Below are positions 9,850 to 20,259 of a stretch of DNA of 64,000 nucleotides, piece by piece. The translations under genes and the position numbers were made by a program. Below the pieces are notes generated by a model. It saw only the letters and a list, made by a program, of their open reading frames with translations. It made no database searches and had not been told where the DNA came from. The first letter of the stretch is position 1, and each line of letters begins with the position of its first letter. Source of the stretch: Zantedeschia hybrid cultivar (taxonomy: Eukaryota; Streptophyta; Magnoliopsida; Alismatales; Araceae); the NCBI GenBank assembly GCA_030544215.1, contig JARZZO010000004.1:46737980-46801979 (forward strand), in the 5' to 3' direction.

Positions 9850-11203
9850 CACTAGATAGTGTGAGTACTTAATTGTGTGCTATTGTATCATAAATTAAAT
9901 ATTAACATGAATAACATGAATTTTGTGATCGCTAGAGACCAAGGATCTCAAATGAAATAAAAAAGGTGATCGCTACTTACCTTTTCCAAATAAGGAGGTT
10001 TATGGGTCCTTGTATTTCCTCCTCTTTAACCAGCCGAAGAAGAATAACCTTTCTTTATGGTTCACTCTCTTTGATCAAACTTCAAGTGATGCTTCTTCCA
10101 AGACCTTGCAAAAAAAGACAATAAAACAAAAGAAGAAAGAAAACAAGATTAGGACTATGAGAGTTGTAATATCTATTCTAATGAAAAGGAAATCATGCAA
10201 CTCAATTAGGATTAGAATTATGAGAGGTGTAATATCTATTCTAATGAAAAGGGAATCATGCAACTCAACCACTAAATTACTCGCTTGCTTTGTTCTTTCT
10301 AAAACCCCTATGCAAAAGGTTGATTCTAAATGAAGTGCTTATGTGTGTGTGGTGAAGGTGATGAATGATCTAATGAATTAATGAAAAAATAGTGAAAACC
10401 AATGAAAAACTAAGAGAAAGGATTAGAAAAGAAAGAGAATTTGCCTCTCCAAAGCAACCAGTCTTCGAGACTCCAAAGAGAAGCTTGAAAAGAAGAAGAT
10501 GGTGTTCCAAGCTATTGTCCATGTTCTGTACTATGAACTTCTCTTTTCACCTCGAGAAGCGTCTCAAATAAAGCTCTGGCCAACTTCTTTGAAGGCTCAA
10601 AGGAGTAACATATATATAGAGTACTCTTTCTAGTTCTTTAAACCCCAAAAGCCTCTACTTCGGCCACCGCATTGCCGCAGATAATTACCATCAAAATAAA
10701 AACCTTTCAATTATGGAAACAAGATAATCCAACTAAATCATGAATATCCTTATGCGACTAAAACGTATCGATCTCAGGTGATGCCTATTAGAAAAGTGTC
10801 TTCCCACCTGGACAACTTTTAGAGGGGCCAAATAAGGAAGATAATCTCGAGAAAAGGCAAGATTATAACAAAATCTCTAAAGCACGTCGACTACAAAAGA
10901 TGCGATTTAGATAAATCGGAAATTGATTAAGATTTAAATAAGCAATCGAGCAGGATTAGGAAACTAAAACATGTCGACTATGAATGACGTCATTCAATTT
11001 AATCCTTATCCGATTAAGGAATTTAAGCTAAAATTAATTTCATATAGAAATCTAAATGACGTCAACCTTGAACGACGCGAATTAGAGAAAGCTTTGAGAA
11101 AAATAGCAAAAATTAATCAATGATTAAAATTCAGACCATTTCGGGACATTATAAATATGATATGAAATTTACTCAATGTGAAGTCAAAATTAGCGTGTCT
11201 ACA
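9850..11203 (-). repeat. Tat-b: truncated Tat LTR, probably the 3' LTR of the minus-strand element to the right
   Basis: On the minus strand the LTR starts TGTAGACACGC at 11203, preceded by a purine-rich tract (GATGTCAAGGTGGGGCAAT), which is how a 3' LTR begins. It aligns with the LTR at about 21935-24092 (the CTTACC...TTTCCTCCTCTT block near 9975-10030 and ATATCTATTCTAATGAAAAG near 10170) but lacks the last 800 or so bases of that LTR. A 59-60-bp direct repeat with the same ATATCTATTCTAATGAAAAG unit occurs at about 10150-10265. Confidence 0.65.
10758..11088 (-). repeat. Hairpin series in Tat-b LTR
   Basis: Five decayed interrupted palindromes: 10758-10791 (CTAAAACGTATCG ... ATGCCTATTAG), 10789-10823 (TAGAAAAGTGTC ... 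GACAACTTTTAG), about 10877-10914 (CTAAAGCACGTCG ... TGCGATTTAG), about 10965-11000 (CTAAAACATGTCG ... GACGTCATTCAA) and about 11050-11088 (TCTAAATGACGTC ... GACGCGAATTAG). Spacing is roughly 35-90 bases. They match the class in Tat-a and Tekay LTRs. Confidence 0.6.
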
Positions 11204-13760
11204 ATTGCCCCACCTTGACATCGACTTTGCAAAGGAATGAAGTGAAATAGAATCAACGACGGTGAATGAAATAAAGCAAAATGAACTGAAAAAGTGATGT
11301 TAAGGTATGATGAGATACGCGCTCAACATCACATGATGATAATTTTTCCAAAATAATTAACGAGGTGACTCAAGGAGATCAATGGAATGAATCTTGTCTC
11401 GATGAGATAGACAAAGGAAATAAAAGAAATGACGATCAACCTCTATGAGGAGAAGTATCCTAAGTCACAAACCTTGCAGGTTTCACCATAGAGAGCGATT
11501 ACCTGCCAATGTGGACGTGCTACAACTATAGGGGATCATAGAAGAAAACAAAGAAATCTGGGATAAAGATCCAAAGGAAAAGAATTTCAAAGATATCTTC
11601 AAAAAACCTCAAATAAAATTGAGAGATCAATTTAGAATAGAATATTTCATATCACGGTTGGACTTATTAGATTAACCAATCTGAAATTTAATCAATAATT
11701 AATTTTGAACTCAATGATTTCAAAAATCTTATATGAATGCATGCTGGGCTTAAAAAGAAATAAAATAAAAAAATATATAAATTAATCAAAGATAATATTG
11801 TCAAATTGTTATTGATAAATCAAGACACCAATCCTACAATTCAGTGCTAAGCCGAAGCTCGTTTGTCTGCGCACTGTCTTACAAAAGTGAAACCATCGTC
11901 TCCATCAATTAACAATCCAATGGCCTATCCGTATGATTAAGAATCTTCTGGAATCATCATTATTTTTGATAAAGGAGAACTCAAATTCCAGTTTCATCAA
12001 AACTACAAGGTCCTTGATATAATCTAATAAATATTTATCATATAGTAATGATGATGAAAAAAATACATGAAAGAATACAAGTGAACAGATAACCACAATT
12101 CAGTGACACAACGAAACTCCATTGCATCTCACTGTCCTCATATTCTTTGTGGATATTGCTTTTTTCTTGTATGTCTTCACTTCTCTTGTGCTTTTGTGTC
12201 CTATAGATCACTTGAACAAACTAATTAATGTATCCATTCTTGCTTAGCCGCTTGCCGGGTAAGTGACAAATTACCTTAAACCTATCCTTAGTAAAAAGGT
12301 CAAGAGGCGAAGCCTTTATTTAATGAAGGCAAAAAAAAAGGAATATGTTAATGCAACAAGCAAACATATAAATGCAAACTGAAAAACATAAAATGTGCAA
12401 CAGACATGATGTGATAAATAGATGCATTTTTTTATTTCAACATATTCTATGTTTTGAACATTGAAATATTCATCCTTTTTTTTTAGTTTTGAAATATTAT
12501 TTTTTGTATTTTGAAATATGCATTTTTTCATTTCATTTTTTTATGTTCAAATATCCTTTTTTTTTTTTTGAAATATCAATTTTTTGTATTTTGAAATATC
12601 TATTTTTTTATATTTTGAAATATGTGCCGCAGCCCGGCCAACCCCTTCGAACAAGGATGCGCAGATATAAGGGAGTCAACTCCTACGATACCCGTAACTT
12701 TCCAGGCATCCTAAGCGCACATCAATGTTGATTTGGGCCATTAGAGATCCTCGTCTAAACTTCACTCAGCTATGACTTATACTGATGGCAAAACTGCCAT
12801 GCCATGCTATGGCTTCCAACTGCATTCTACCAACAAGTTCTAGCTAAAAATCTGCTAACGGTACATGATTTACCCGACCTAGGTCTCTTTGCTCACAATC
12901 AAGACGGTATATAATGGATTATCTTGGAACCATAATGATCAATTGTGCGATGCTAACCCAGAATTAATGCCGTCGTACCTACTCATAAACCACTTGCATT
13001 GAACTAAGCCCAAAGGCATAGCGTAAACTGACTTAAAACCAGCTTGGTACTTGGATCAAAAGAGCTTACCCGCATGTTATCTTACTTCCCTGATTATTCT
13101 TTGGTAAACTAATCTAAAGTCACAGTGCATTTTTGTACTTATATTCTTGATCCCATTCGATGATCGGATCCTTTGTCAACTTAGATTGTTCCTTGAGCTT
13201 AGGATACGCCGCTTAGGGAGAAGGGAAGAAATGGTCTAGAAAGTTCACAAGAGGGTTCCGGAGACCCAGGAAGAATTCTTTCCTTTACCCTATTATCTGT
13301 TGGGGTTCGGTCATTTTCACTTTGTAGGAATTTTTCTACTTTAGTTTTGCGCCCTTTTATTTCGGATTTTGGCCTTTGATTTGACGTTTGACTTTGTTGT
13401 CTTTTTTCTTTTTTGCTTTTGCTTTAACTTTTTGCCTTTTGCTTTGGGGCGAGTATTTGATTTTTCCTCTTTTTTTTTATATGACGGCCTCCTACTTAGA
13501 TGGAGGGTTTTAGTAGTCTGTCTCGTTCTCACATCGTGAACCGAGAAGAAAAGAATAAGTTGCACCTTACACTCTCAGTCAGGCTGTCAGTATTTCTCGG
13601 ACTTCACACCGTTTGTTATTCAAGAACCAAACGTAAGCGTGTAACTTTCCCCTAAATTAGACTATCAAAGACTAAAGAGGGAATTTTGAACTTCAACTTT
13701 TCTAACCCCACTGGTCCTTGCACCATGCCAGTTTGACACACTTAACCTAAGGATAGTACC
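11204..13760 (-). other. Tat 3' noncoding region between LTR and pol
   Basis: Starts with the polypurine tract complement (11204-11219). No conserved coding domain was found. A long noncoding 3' region next to the LTR is usual for Tat elements. It contains a T-rich repeat at 12424-12625 and a block from 12625 on beginning GTGCCGCAGCCCGGCCAACC. Confidence 0.5.
12424..12625. repeat. Degenerate T-rich tandem repeat (about 25-30-bp unit)
   Basis: The words TTTTGAAATAT and TTTTTTnATTT alternate about seven times, with runs of up to 14 T. The spurious reading frames it creates are Phe/Tyr/Ile-rich and are not called. Probably formed by replication slippage. Confidence 0.6.
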
Positions 13761-13789
13761 TCTTAAAGTAAAGACCATTCTAAGGGTGA

Positions 13790-14901
13790 GACAACTCTTG
13801 GCCTTCTACATTAACTAGCCTATAAGTATTACCAAGAAAAACATCTGTTATAACATATGGACCCTCCCAGTTAGGTTGAAGCTTAGAGCAAGGACCACCA
13901 TGTTTTAATATAAATTTTTTTGACCACCATGTCACCAACTTTGAACTTCCTTTCAAACCCTCTTTTGATAAAATCGTACGAGTCTATTTTGATACACTTG
14001 AGCGTGATTAGTAGTCGCCATCTCTTCTTGTCTAAGAGTTCCAACTAAGTAAGGAATGCAAAGCGATGCTCATCAAGAGAAAATTCCTTGTTCAATTGTA
14101 CCCTTAATGATTGAATGAGGATCTCGTATGGAACTACCGTCTCCATTCCAAATGTCAAAGAATATGGGGCTTGCCTAGTGGGAGTACGGATGGATGTTCG
14201 GTAAGCCCATAGATCCTCCACCAGCTTTTTTGGCTAGTGTGCATGTTTAGTAGACTCACATGTTTTCTTGATGATTTTGATTAGGGTTTTATTAGTGACC
14301 TCTACTTGACCATTGCCTTGTGGATAATATGGTGAAGAATGATGCAATGCAATGTTATACCTATTGCAGAGATCTTTCAGCTCTTGAGCAACGAATTGAG
14401 GTCTATTGTCTGTGACGATGGTGCTTAGAATCTCGAATCTGGTGATGATGTTCTTCATGATAAACTTGCAGACCATTGACGCTTTGATCTCCACATAGAC
14501 TTCAGCTTTTGTCCATTTGGTGAAGTACTCCGTCGCCGTGAGGATGAATGATTTTTGTTTGATCGAGGAGTAGGATCACCAGGGGGACCAATGATGTCAA
14601 ATGCCCATATGGAGTAGGGCCATGGGGAGGGTAAAGGATGAAGTGAAGATGCAGGGGAGTGAATTTTTCCAACATGCAGTTGACATTTGACATACCTACA
14701 GATATATCCTACACAATCTTCTTCCATAGTTGACCAATAATATCCTTGTCTAAGGATACTCTTTGTTAACATCTGTCCATTGACATGGCCGCTACAAATT
14801 CTAGCATGAGCGCCTTCGATGATTTTCCAAAGCTCGTCTTCATCTAGACATCTTAAAAGAATACCATCAAATCCTCTTATGTAAAGCTCCCCTGCAACCA
14901 A
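13790..14901 (-). pseudogene. Tat integrase domain, decayed
   Basis: On the minus strand: an HHCC-type finger (HARICSGH ... CRYVKCQLHVGK, 14820-14640), WAFDIIGP with the first catalytic Asp (about 14600), IVTDNRPQF with the second Asp (about 14415) and YYPQGNGQVEVTNK with the catalytic Glu (about 14320). Past a stop, GMETVVPYEI and FKVGDMVVKK (about 14150-13910) are the C-terminal part. There are several frameshifts and stops, so it is inactive. TDNR in place of the common TDNG is a likely decay change. Integrase inserts the cDNA into host DNA. Confidence 0.8.
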
Positions 14902-15169
14902 GGTGTACCTCTGAGCAATTCTTTTGATAACCCTTTTCTCCTCAATAGTGGCTTTTTCTAGATATGATTGATCTTCACAGTATTTGGCAATCTTATAATA
15001 CCAGGTTTCTCCTCCTTTTCTAACTCTTCTTGAAGTTCTAACAACATGGTTTCTCTTTACCCTATAATGTCTCCATCTTGAACTTTCTTCAGCAATTTCT
15101 CCTTAACCTTAACAAAAGTAGGGTCCTCTACAGCAAGAGAGAGATGTCTATAGACAATGATTGATTTGA

Positions 15170-15600
15170 AATATCTGCTGAGTAGGAAATCCAGAGAAGA
15201 TACGAGAGAATCAAGAACACGGGTTAGAATATTCTGATTTTGAGGAATATGGATAAAGATAAATTTAGTGAACAACTTGACATAAGCAGATGTAAGTTCT
15301 TGATAAGGCTTGATTTTTGGATCAAGGGTGCAATATTTAGGGAGCACTCGATGAAGGATGAGTTGACTATAACCTACGATTCGCAATTTGGCGGCATCAT
15401 AAAGATGAGCAGCCTCGAGGCGGGCAAGGAGAGCCTCATACTCAGTTATATTGTTTGTAACATGAAATGCAAGCTGAAAGGCCCGAGGGATTGAGACACC
15501 TTCTGGTGATAGGAGAACAATGCCAATACCCTTACCATGAAAATTCAGAAGTCCATCAAAATACAGAGTCTACATATCATGAGTGAGCTTGTTTATGGGC
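15170..15600 (-). pseudogene. Second (archaeal-type) RNase H of the Tat pol
   Basis: On the minus strand the sequence TLYFDGLLNFHGKGIGIVLL is followed by SPEG, then PRAFQLAFHVTNNITEYEAL and LRIVGYSQLI. This is the additional RNase H that marks the Tat lineage, sitting between the ordinary RNase H and integrase. The normally present Asp-Gly-Ser start is DGL here. One stop precedes the domain and one frame change follows it. Confidence 0.75.
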
Positions 15601-15639
15601 ATCAATTTCTCATCTGAAAACTCCTATTGAACTGGGTCA

Positions 15640-16080
15640 AATTTGGGAAGAAGGTGATGAGCAAGATGTTTTACTGTGGCATAGCCTTTAATTGCTTATT
15701 GTTGAATGTACATGATGTTAAATTGAGAAAGGAAGCTCTGCCATCATGCTAATCTGTCTGTAAGGATGGATTTTTCAAGAAAGAATTTGATAGGATTCAT
15801 CGTAACGATGAGATGAACTTCATGGACTAAAAAATAGTTTTTCAACTTTTGAACCACCTATACCAGTGTAGCACAAGTGTTCTCGATCGCCGTGCATCTT
15901 TGCTCTGTAGGGTTAAGAGATTTAGAGAGATAGTAGGATGCCCTCTCCATACTTTCTTCATCTTCTTGCACCAAGACAGCCCCTGCTGAGTCATTTAGGA
16001 CATAAATGTATAGAATCAAATGTTTGCTAGGAGATGGTGGTCTCAAGACAGGGGGACTTACCAGATATCTCTTCAGTCCA
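15640..16080 (-). pseudogene. First RNase H of the Tat pol
   Basis: RPPSPSKHLILYIYVLNDSA is followed by GAVLVQEDEESMERASYYLS and KSLNPTEQRCTAIE (16046-15870), typical of the gypsy RNase H region after RT. The active-site Asp usually seen as LYLAVSD/YLSVSD reads YVLNDS. It decays past 15850, with stops in the stretch that resembles the HEVHLIVTMNPIKFFLE motif. Confidence 0.7.
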
Positions 16081-16279
16081 TCGAATGCCTTCTGACGCTT
16101 ATCGTCCTTATCGAATTTGACTCTTGGCTTGGTAAGCTCGTAAAATGACCTACATCTCTATGAGTGTTGGGAGACAAATGACGGATAAATTTCAACCTTC
16201 CGATCAATCCTCTTAACTTCTTAAGATTTTTGGGAGGTGGCATCTCTAGGATGGCTTTTGACTTGTTAGGATCGATCTC

Positions 16280-17060
16280 AATGCCTCATTTGCTTACAAT
16301 AAATCCTAACAATTTTTTGTAGGAAACACCAAATACACACTTCTTGAAATTCATTTTCAGCTGATATTCCCTTGATATCCGCAAGACTTTAGCCAAGACC
16401 TCAGCATGGTCGGCTCTAGTTCTGAATTTCACCAAGAGATCATCCATATACACTTCCAAATAGACATGCATCATGTCATGAAATATTGCCATCATAGCCC
16501 TTTGGCAAGTGGCTCAAATATTCTTTAGTCCAAACGCCATGACCACATAGCAATAAGTTCTCCAAGGTGTAGTGACCGATGTCTTTTCTTGATCTTCTTC
16601 TGTCAAGCGAATTTGATTACACCCTGAGAAACCATCCATGAAAGATAAAATTTCACATCCAGCTGTGTTATCAATAAGGATATCAATATGAGGCAATGGG
16701 AAATCATCCATAGGACACGCTCTGTTCGAATGCCGAAAGTCAATACAAATTATGACTCTTCCATCTCTCTTCATGATCGAAACTATGTTCGCCACCTATT
16801 GAGGATAGAGGACAACTCTAAAAAATTTAGCCCTGTGCAATTTGTCAACCTCTTCTTTCATTTTCAAGACCATCTGATGGTGGAATCGCCTTAATTTCCA
16901 TTTAACCGGGTTAACTCCAGGTTTCAGAGTTAATCTGTGCTCTACTAGAGATGAGTCTAACCTTGACATATCCTCATAGCTCTAGGCAAAAGTATCCTTG
17001 TAATCTCTGAGAACCTGAACCAAAGCCTCTTTGTATGAAGTTGTGTGAACGTATGAAGTT
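16280..17060 (-). pseudogene. Tat reverse transcriptase domain
   Basis: The minus strand shows the RT N-terminus (SYEDMSRLDSSLVEHRL, about 16990-16940), the block ICIDFRHSNRACPMDDFPLP (16755-16690), FMDGFSGCNQI (about 16640) and the active site VYMDDLLVKF (about 16455-16430) in place of the usual FVDD or YIDD. It has stops and frame changes but all core motifs are readable. The domain lies directly after gag sequence with no protease in between; see the gag entry. Confidence 0.8.
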
Positions 17061-18195
17061 CGCTCAGTATGAGAATTGCCCGAAGTTGCCGAATAGAGTT
17101 ATTGACTAGTATGGTGATAACTTGAGATTCAGGGATTGTCACTTTTGTTGTGGAGACCATTGCCCTCCACTTGTTGGAAAAATACGTGAAGTCCTCTTCG
17201 AGCTTCATCTTCTCTATCACGAGATCAAACAAGATGGGAGACATGGTTGTCATATGGCTGAAGTGAGTGATGAATTTTCCAGAGACCATATCAAAATTGA
17301 TTAGGTATGTAGTAGACAGGGAAGAGAACCATCTCAAGGCCTCATCTTCTAAGGATTTCTAGAATAAGTGGACAAGAAGGACTCTGTCATAGTGCCATTT
17401 CTGTATGCCATAAGGAAACCTGATAGGTGGTGATGAGGGTCAGAGGTGCCATCATACTTTCTATATTTGGGGACCTTAAATCCTAGTGGAAAGTTGGTTG
17501 GAGGGAGCTTGCAATAGCTGGAAAGAGAGTGAGGTTTTCTCAGGGTAAGGCTCTCGGCCATGAGCTTACGCACATAGGTTTTGACCTCATTTTTGCAGAT
17601 GAATTCCTCATGTTTAGGAGGAAGTGTAGCTTAAGTGACTGGATTAGTCAAGACAAGTGGAATAGCCGGAGTAGGAGTTAGCTGCTTGATGTGAGTCTGA
17701 GCTTTGTTGGAAGATCCTTGAAACTGAGTTTTTTGAGAGGTGACATCCTAAGTTTTATCACAAGAGACTAACTGGATGAGTTGATCGTGGGTGTACCGTA
17801 ATAACACGGCAGTAAGTTTCGGATCCTCACTTGGATTTGAAAGGTTCTACTTGAGATTATAGGGTTATCTTCTCCTTGTGAAGAAGAAGATTCGTCTGAG
17901 CACCTTCATCTAAGCTCCTCTCTAGATGTCTAGAGCATCCCCACAAACATTTGTTGTGGGTCTTCCTCAATTTCAAACAGAGGGTTGTGTGTAATGTTAT
18001 CACCAAATTCATCCATATCATCATATATGAAATTAAAATACACGCGGTCCATTATGAAACACAAATCTTGATGAACTTTATGTCCCGCTTTGGAGTTAAT
18101 TGTGTATTTATGGATGCGTTGGTTTCTAACAAAATGCGTTCAACCTTTAACGTCCCCCTTTTTCAGAAGATTGCTCCATCAAAGTTTGATTAGGC
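16957..18195 (-). pseudogene. Tat gag (copy A), fused by deletion to RT
   Basis: FPLGFKVPKYRKYDGTSDPH begins the retrotransposon gag domain (17500-17440), followed by RWFSSL, FITHF and FTYFSNKWRAM (to about 17130). At about 17090 the protein homology jumps straight to the RT approach sequence (ALVQVLRDYKDTFA, then SYEDM), so the C-terminal part of gag, its zinc knuckle and the protease are missing. I read this as an internal deletion. Upstream of 17573 the sequence to about 18195 is probably the gag N-terminus or leader but is too decayed to read. Confidence 0.65.
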
Positions 18196-18589
18196 GTCTT
18201 AATTTAGAAACAATTCACTCAATGACGCCTATAGCTAGGTGACTTTTGAGAGGCAAATCTTTATTTTCTCACAAACTCCCAAAGGATCCTATTAGGTGGC
18301 TTAGGTACAACCTACTCAGCGGCCAAGTGGGAATCCCTGGCTCGCGGAGACTTTTGGAGGTTCCCAGCTGAGTAAGACTAGTCACACCTAAGTGGGAATC
18401 CTCAGGTGGAGAGTCAAACACAGTGGAAGGGATGTAACGAACAATGTGATATCGGCTCTTCCTTAAAACCCCTACGCAGAACACCCTGAGATTAATCCAA
18501 GAATTAACAAGTAATAGAAACAAGAAAGCGCACATATCAAACGAGCAGATACACAAGACCTCGACGGAGGACTTACTGGCCGTTCGAGG

Positions 18590-18835
18590 ATCTGGTCGGT
18601 GATCCTTTCCACCGTCCAGGACCTTTCCTCTGTCCAGCGAAGGTGGACGGCGGACCTTCCCGCCATCCAGAGAAGGTGGACGGCAGTTACAACCGCCGTC
18701 TAGGAGCTTGGACGGTAGGCTAACTTGCCGTCTAAAGGACTAGGCGGCGGGATAGCCCACCATCCAATAAGCTAGGCGGTGGTCTTGTCCACCGTCCAAG
18801 GGCTTAAGCGGCTGACTAGTCCGCCGTCCACTAGT
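18590..18835. repeat. GC-rich hairpin array, GGACGGTGG class
   Basis: About seven interrupted palindromes follow one another, each with an arm like CCGCCGTCC or CCACCGTCC, a 7-12-nt loop and an arm like GGACGGCGG or GGCGGTGG. Examples: CCGCCATCCAGAGAAGGTGG (18660 on), CCGCCGTCTAGGAGCTTGGA (18702 on), CCACCATCCAATAAGCTAGG (18758 on), CCACCGTCCAAGGGCTTAAG (18790 on). Same architecture as the other hairpin arrays in this window, with a different core. Confidence 0.7.
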
Positions 18836-19925
18836 TAAATTAAAAAATAGATAAATAAATACAAAAGATGTTTTGCTGCTCTCACCTTCTTACCTAAGTG
18901 TACGGGTGGCAAGTGAACAAAGGTCCCATCGTGATCTCCAAAGGGTTGTGGACGCCCAGAGGGTGGCATTCTTGCCACTGCATTCCTCCGCACAGCGTAC
19001 AACTGGGGCGATATGGGAAGGAATTAGAGTGTGATCGCCAAGAGCATTATCTTGAGGTCCTATGCTCTGCAGGATGGAGAGGTTGACATATCGGAGCGGG
19101 GGATAGAGGGTTCCTCTTCTCTAACTCTAGCCGGCCGGAGGTAGAGAACTTGGTTGTCCACGTGCAAGTGATGGTAAGAGCCCCTACAAAAGCGATAAAT
19201 AGAAAGAAGAAACCCAATTAGAACCGTAACGTGCAGAATATGTTCATGTATACAAATGAATAAACTAAAAAATTGAAAGGGGACCCACCAGATTGGTATT
19301 TTGGGAGGGAAGGTGACCATGCGCTATGGCCACCCACCTCCCATCTTTTTAAGGGAACCTTTGTTAGGGTGGAATGGGTGCAAAGTCATCCTTGGATGAA
19401 TGTATGCAAAAGGGGAAAAGAGAGTGTATGTGTGTGAGGCCATGAAAAGGTGAATGTGATATGGTAAAAAAAGAAGGATTGCAGGATGGATGAACTGGAG
19501 AATGCAGTAAAATGTAAAAGAGGGAAAGAGTTAGAAGAACAAGCACGTGGGTGGGAAGGATTCCTTTTCCAATCTTCCTCTGTCTCTCTGGCACTTCCAG
19601 GTCCACCAACTCCTCTGAGCTTCCGACTCCTGACTTGCCAACCTCTGCCTTTCCAACCTCTCTCTTTCCAACCTCCCACATACCACCCCCTCCTCTGAGA
19701 GGAGTAAGAGGGTTTAAATAGAGGGCCAGAAATTAGGGGAAATTAGGGGTCTAAATTCTCGTTAATCATCAAGGACGAATCGGAATAGGTCAAGAGCAGG
19801 AGATTGTAGTTGCAGCAGTCGCCGGAGTGGGGAGTGGTCGATGTAATGAGGTACGAGGGTCGCAACTGGAGGAGAACGTAGGAACACGGAGTCAAGCGGA
19901 TTTCATGTGGTGGACCGTATATAAT

Positions 19926-20145
19926 TATGCCTTCCACAAAAGTGGAAGGTGGACAAGCCCGCCTTCTACAACAAGGTAGAAGGCGGACAAGCCTGCCTTC
20001 CACAAAAGTGGAAGGTAGAGAAGTCCGTCGTCTACAAGGAAGTGGAAGGCAGACAAGCCCGCCTTCTACAAAAAGTGGAAGATGGACAAGCCCGCCTTCC
20101 ACGAAAGTGGATGGCGGACAACCCCATCTTCTACGAAAGTGAAAG
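19926..20145. repeat. Tandem array of about six hairpins, unit about 36 bp
   Basis: The unit is an arm CGCCTTCTAC or TGCCTTCCAC, a short A-rich loop (AAAA, AACAA, AAAAA) and an arm GTGGAAGG or GTAGAAGGCG, joined by GGACAAGCC or a near variant. Arms change together: CTTCTACaacaaGGTAGAAG against CTTCCACAAAAGTGGAAG, a compensated T/C and A/G change. Lies 80 bases from the start of the LTR that holds the 18590 array. Confidence 0.75.
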
Positions 20146-20259
20146 TGGGGCTTGGTTAATGGGCTTGGTTATTTAATGGGCTAAGTGGGATGGATTAAAT
20201 GTGATGAGTTATGATTGTGATACAGGTTTATGACCGAAGGGTGTCCAAATCAGGTGTTT

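Larger units (their letters stand above)
18205..20224 (-). repeat. LTR of a different Tat family (Tat-A type)
   Basis: On the minus strand it would start TGTATCACAATCATAAC at 20224, right against a second gag. It shares layout with the other Tat LTRs (AAAGGATCCTA near 18285, a CGTGATCTCCAAAGGG block near 18930) but the sequence is different, so it belongs to another family. Its left end, near 18205, is estimated. It may be the 5' LTR of the element whose gag-pol lies at left, inserted in the gag of another Tat element; no matching 3' LTR was found in the window. Confidence 0.5.

Noticed and set aside
12316..12731. Phe/Tyr/Ile-rich frames on both strands
   Set aside because: Generated by the T-rich tandem repeat.
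19364..20142. Frames of 97-119 codons in the Tat LTR
   Set aside because: Repetitive translations (for example Glu/Gly/Val/Lys or Leu/Pro repeats) produced by purine-rich and hairpin-array DNA.
18590..20145. Regularly spaced repeats resembling a CRISPR array
   Set aside because: Units are palindromic, degenerate and lie within an LTR of a plant genome; there are no constant repeats with unique spacers and no cas genes.
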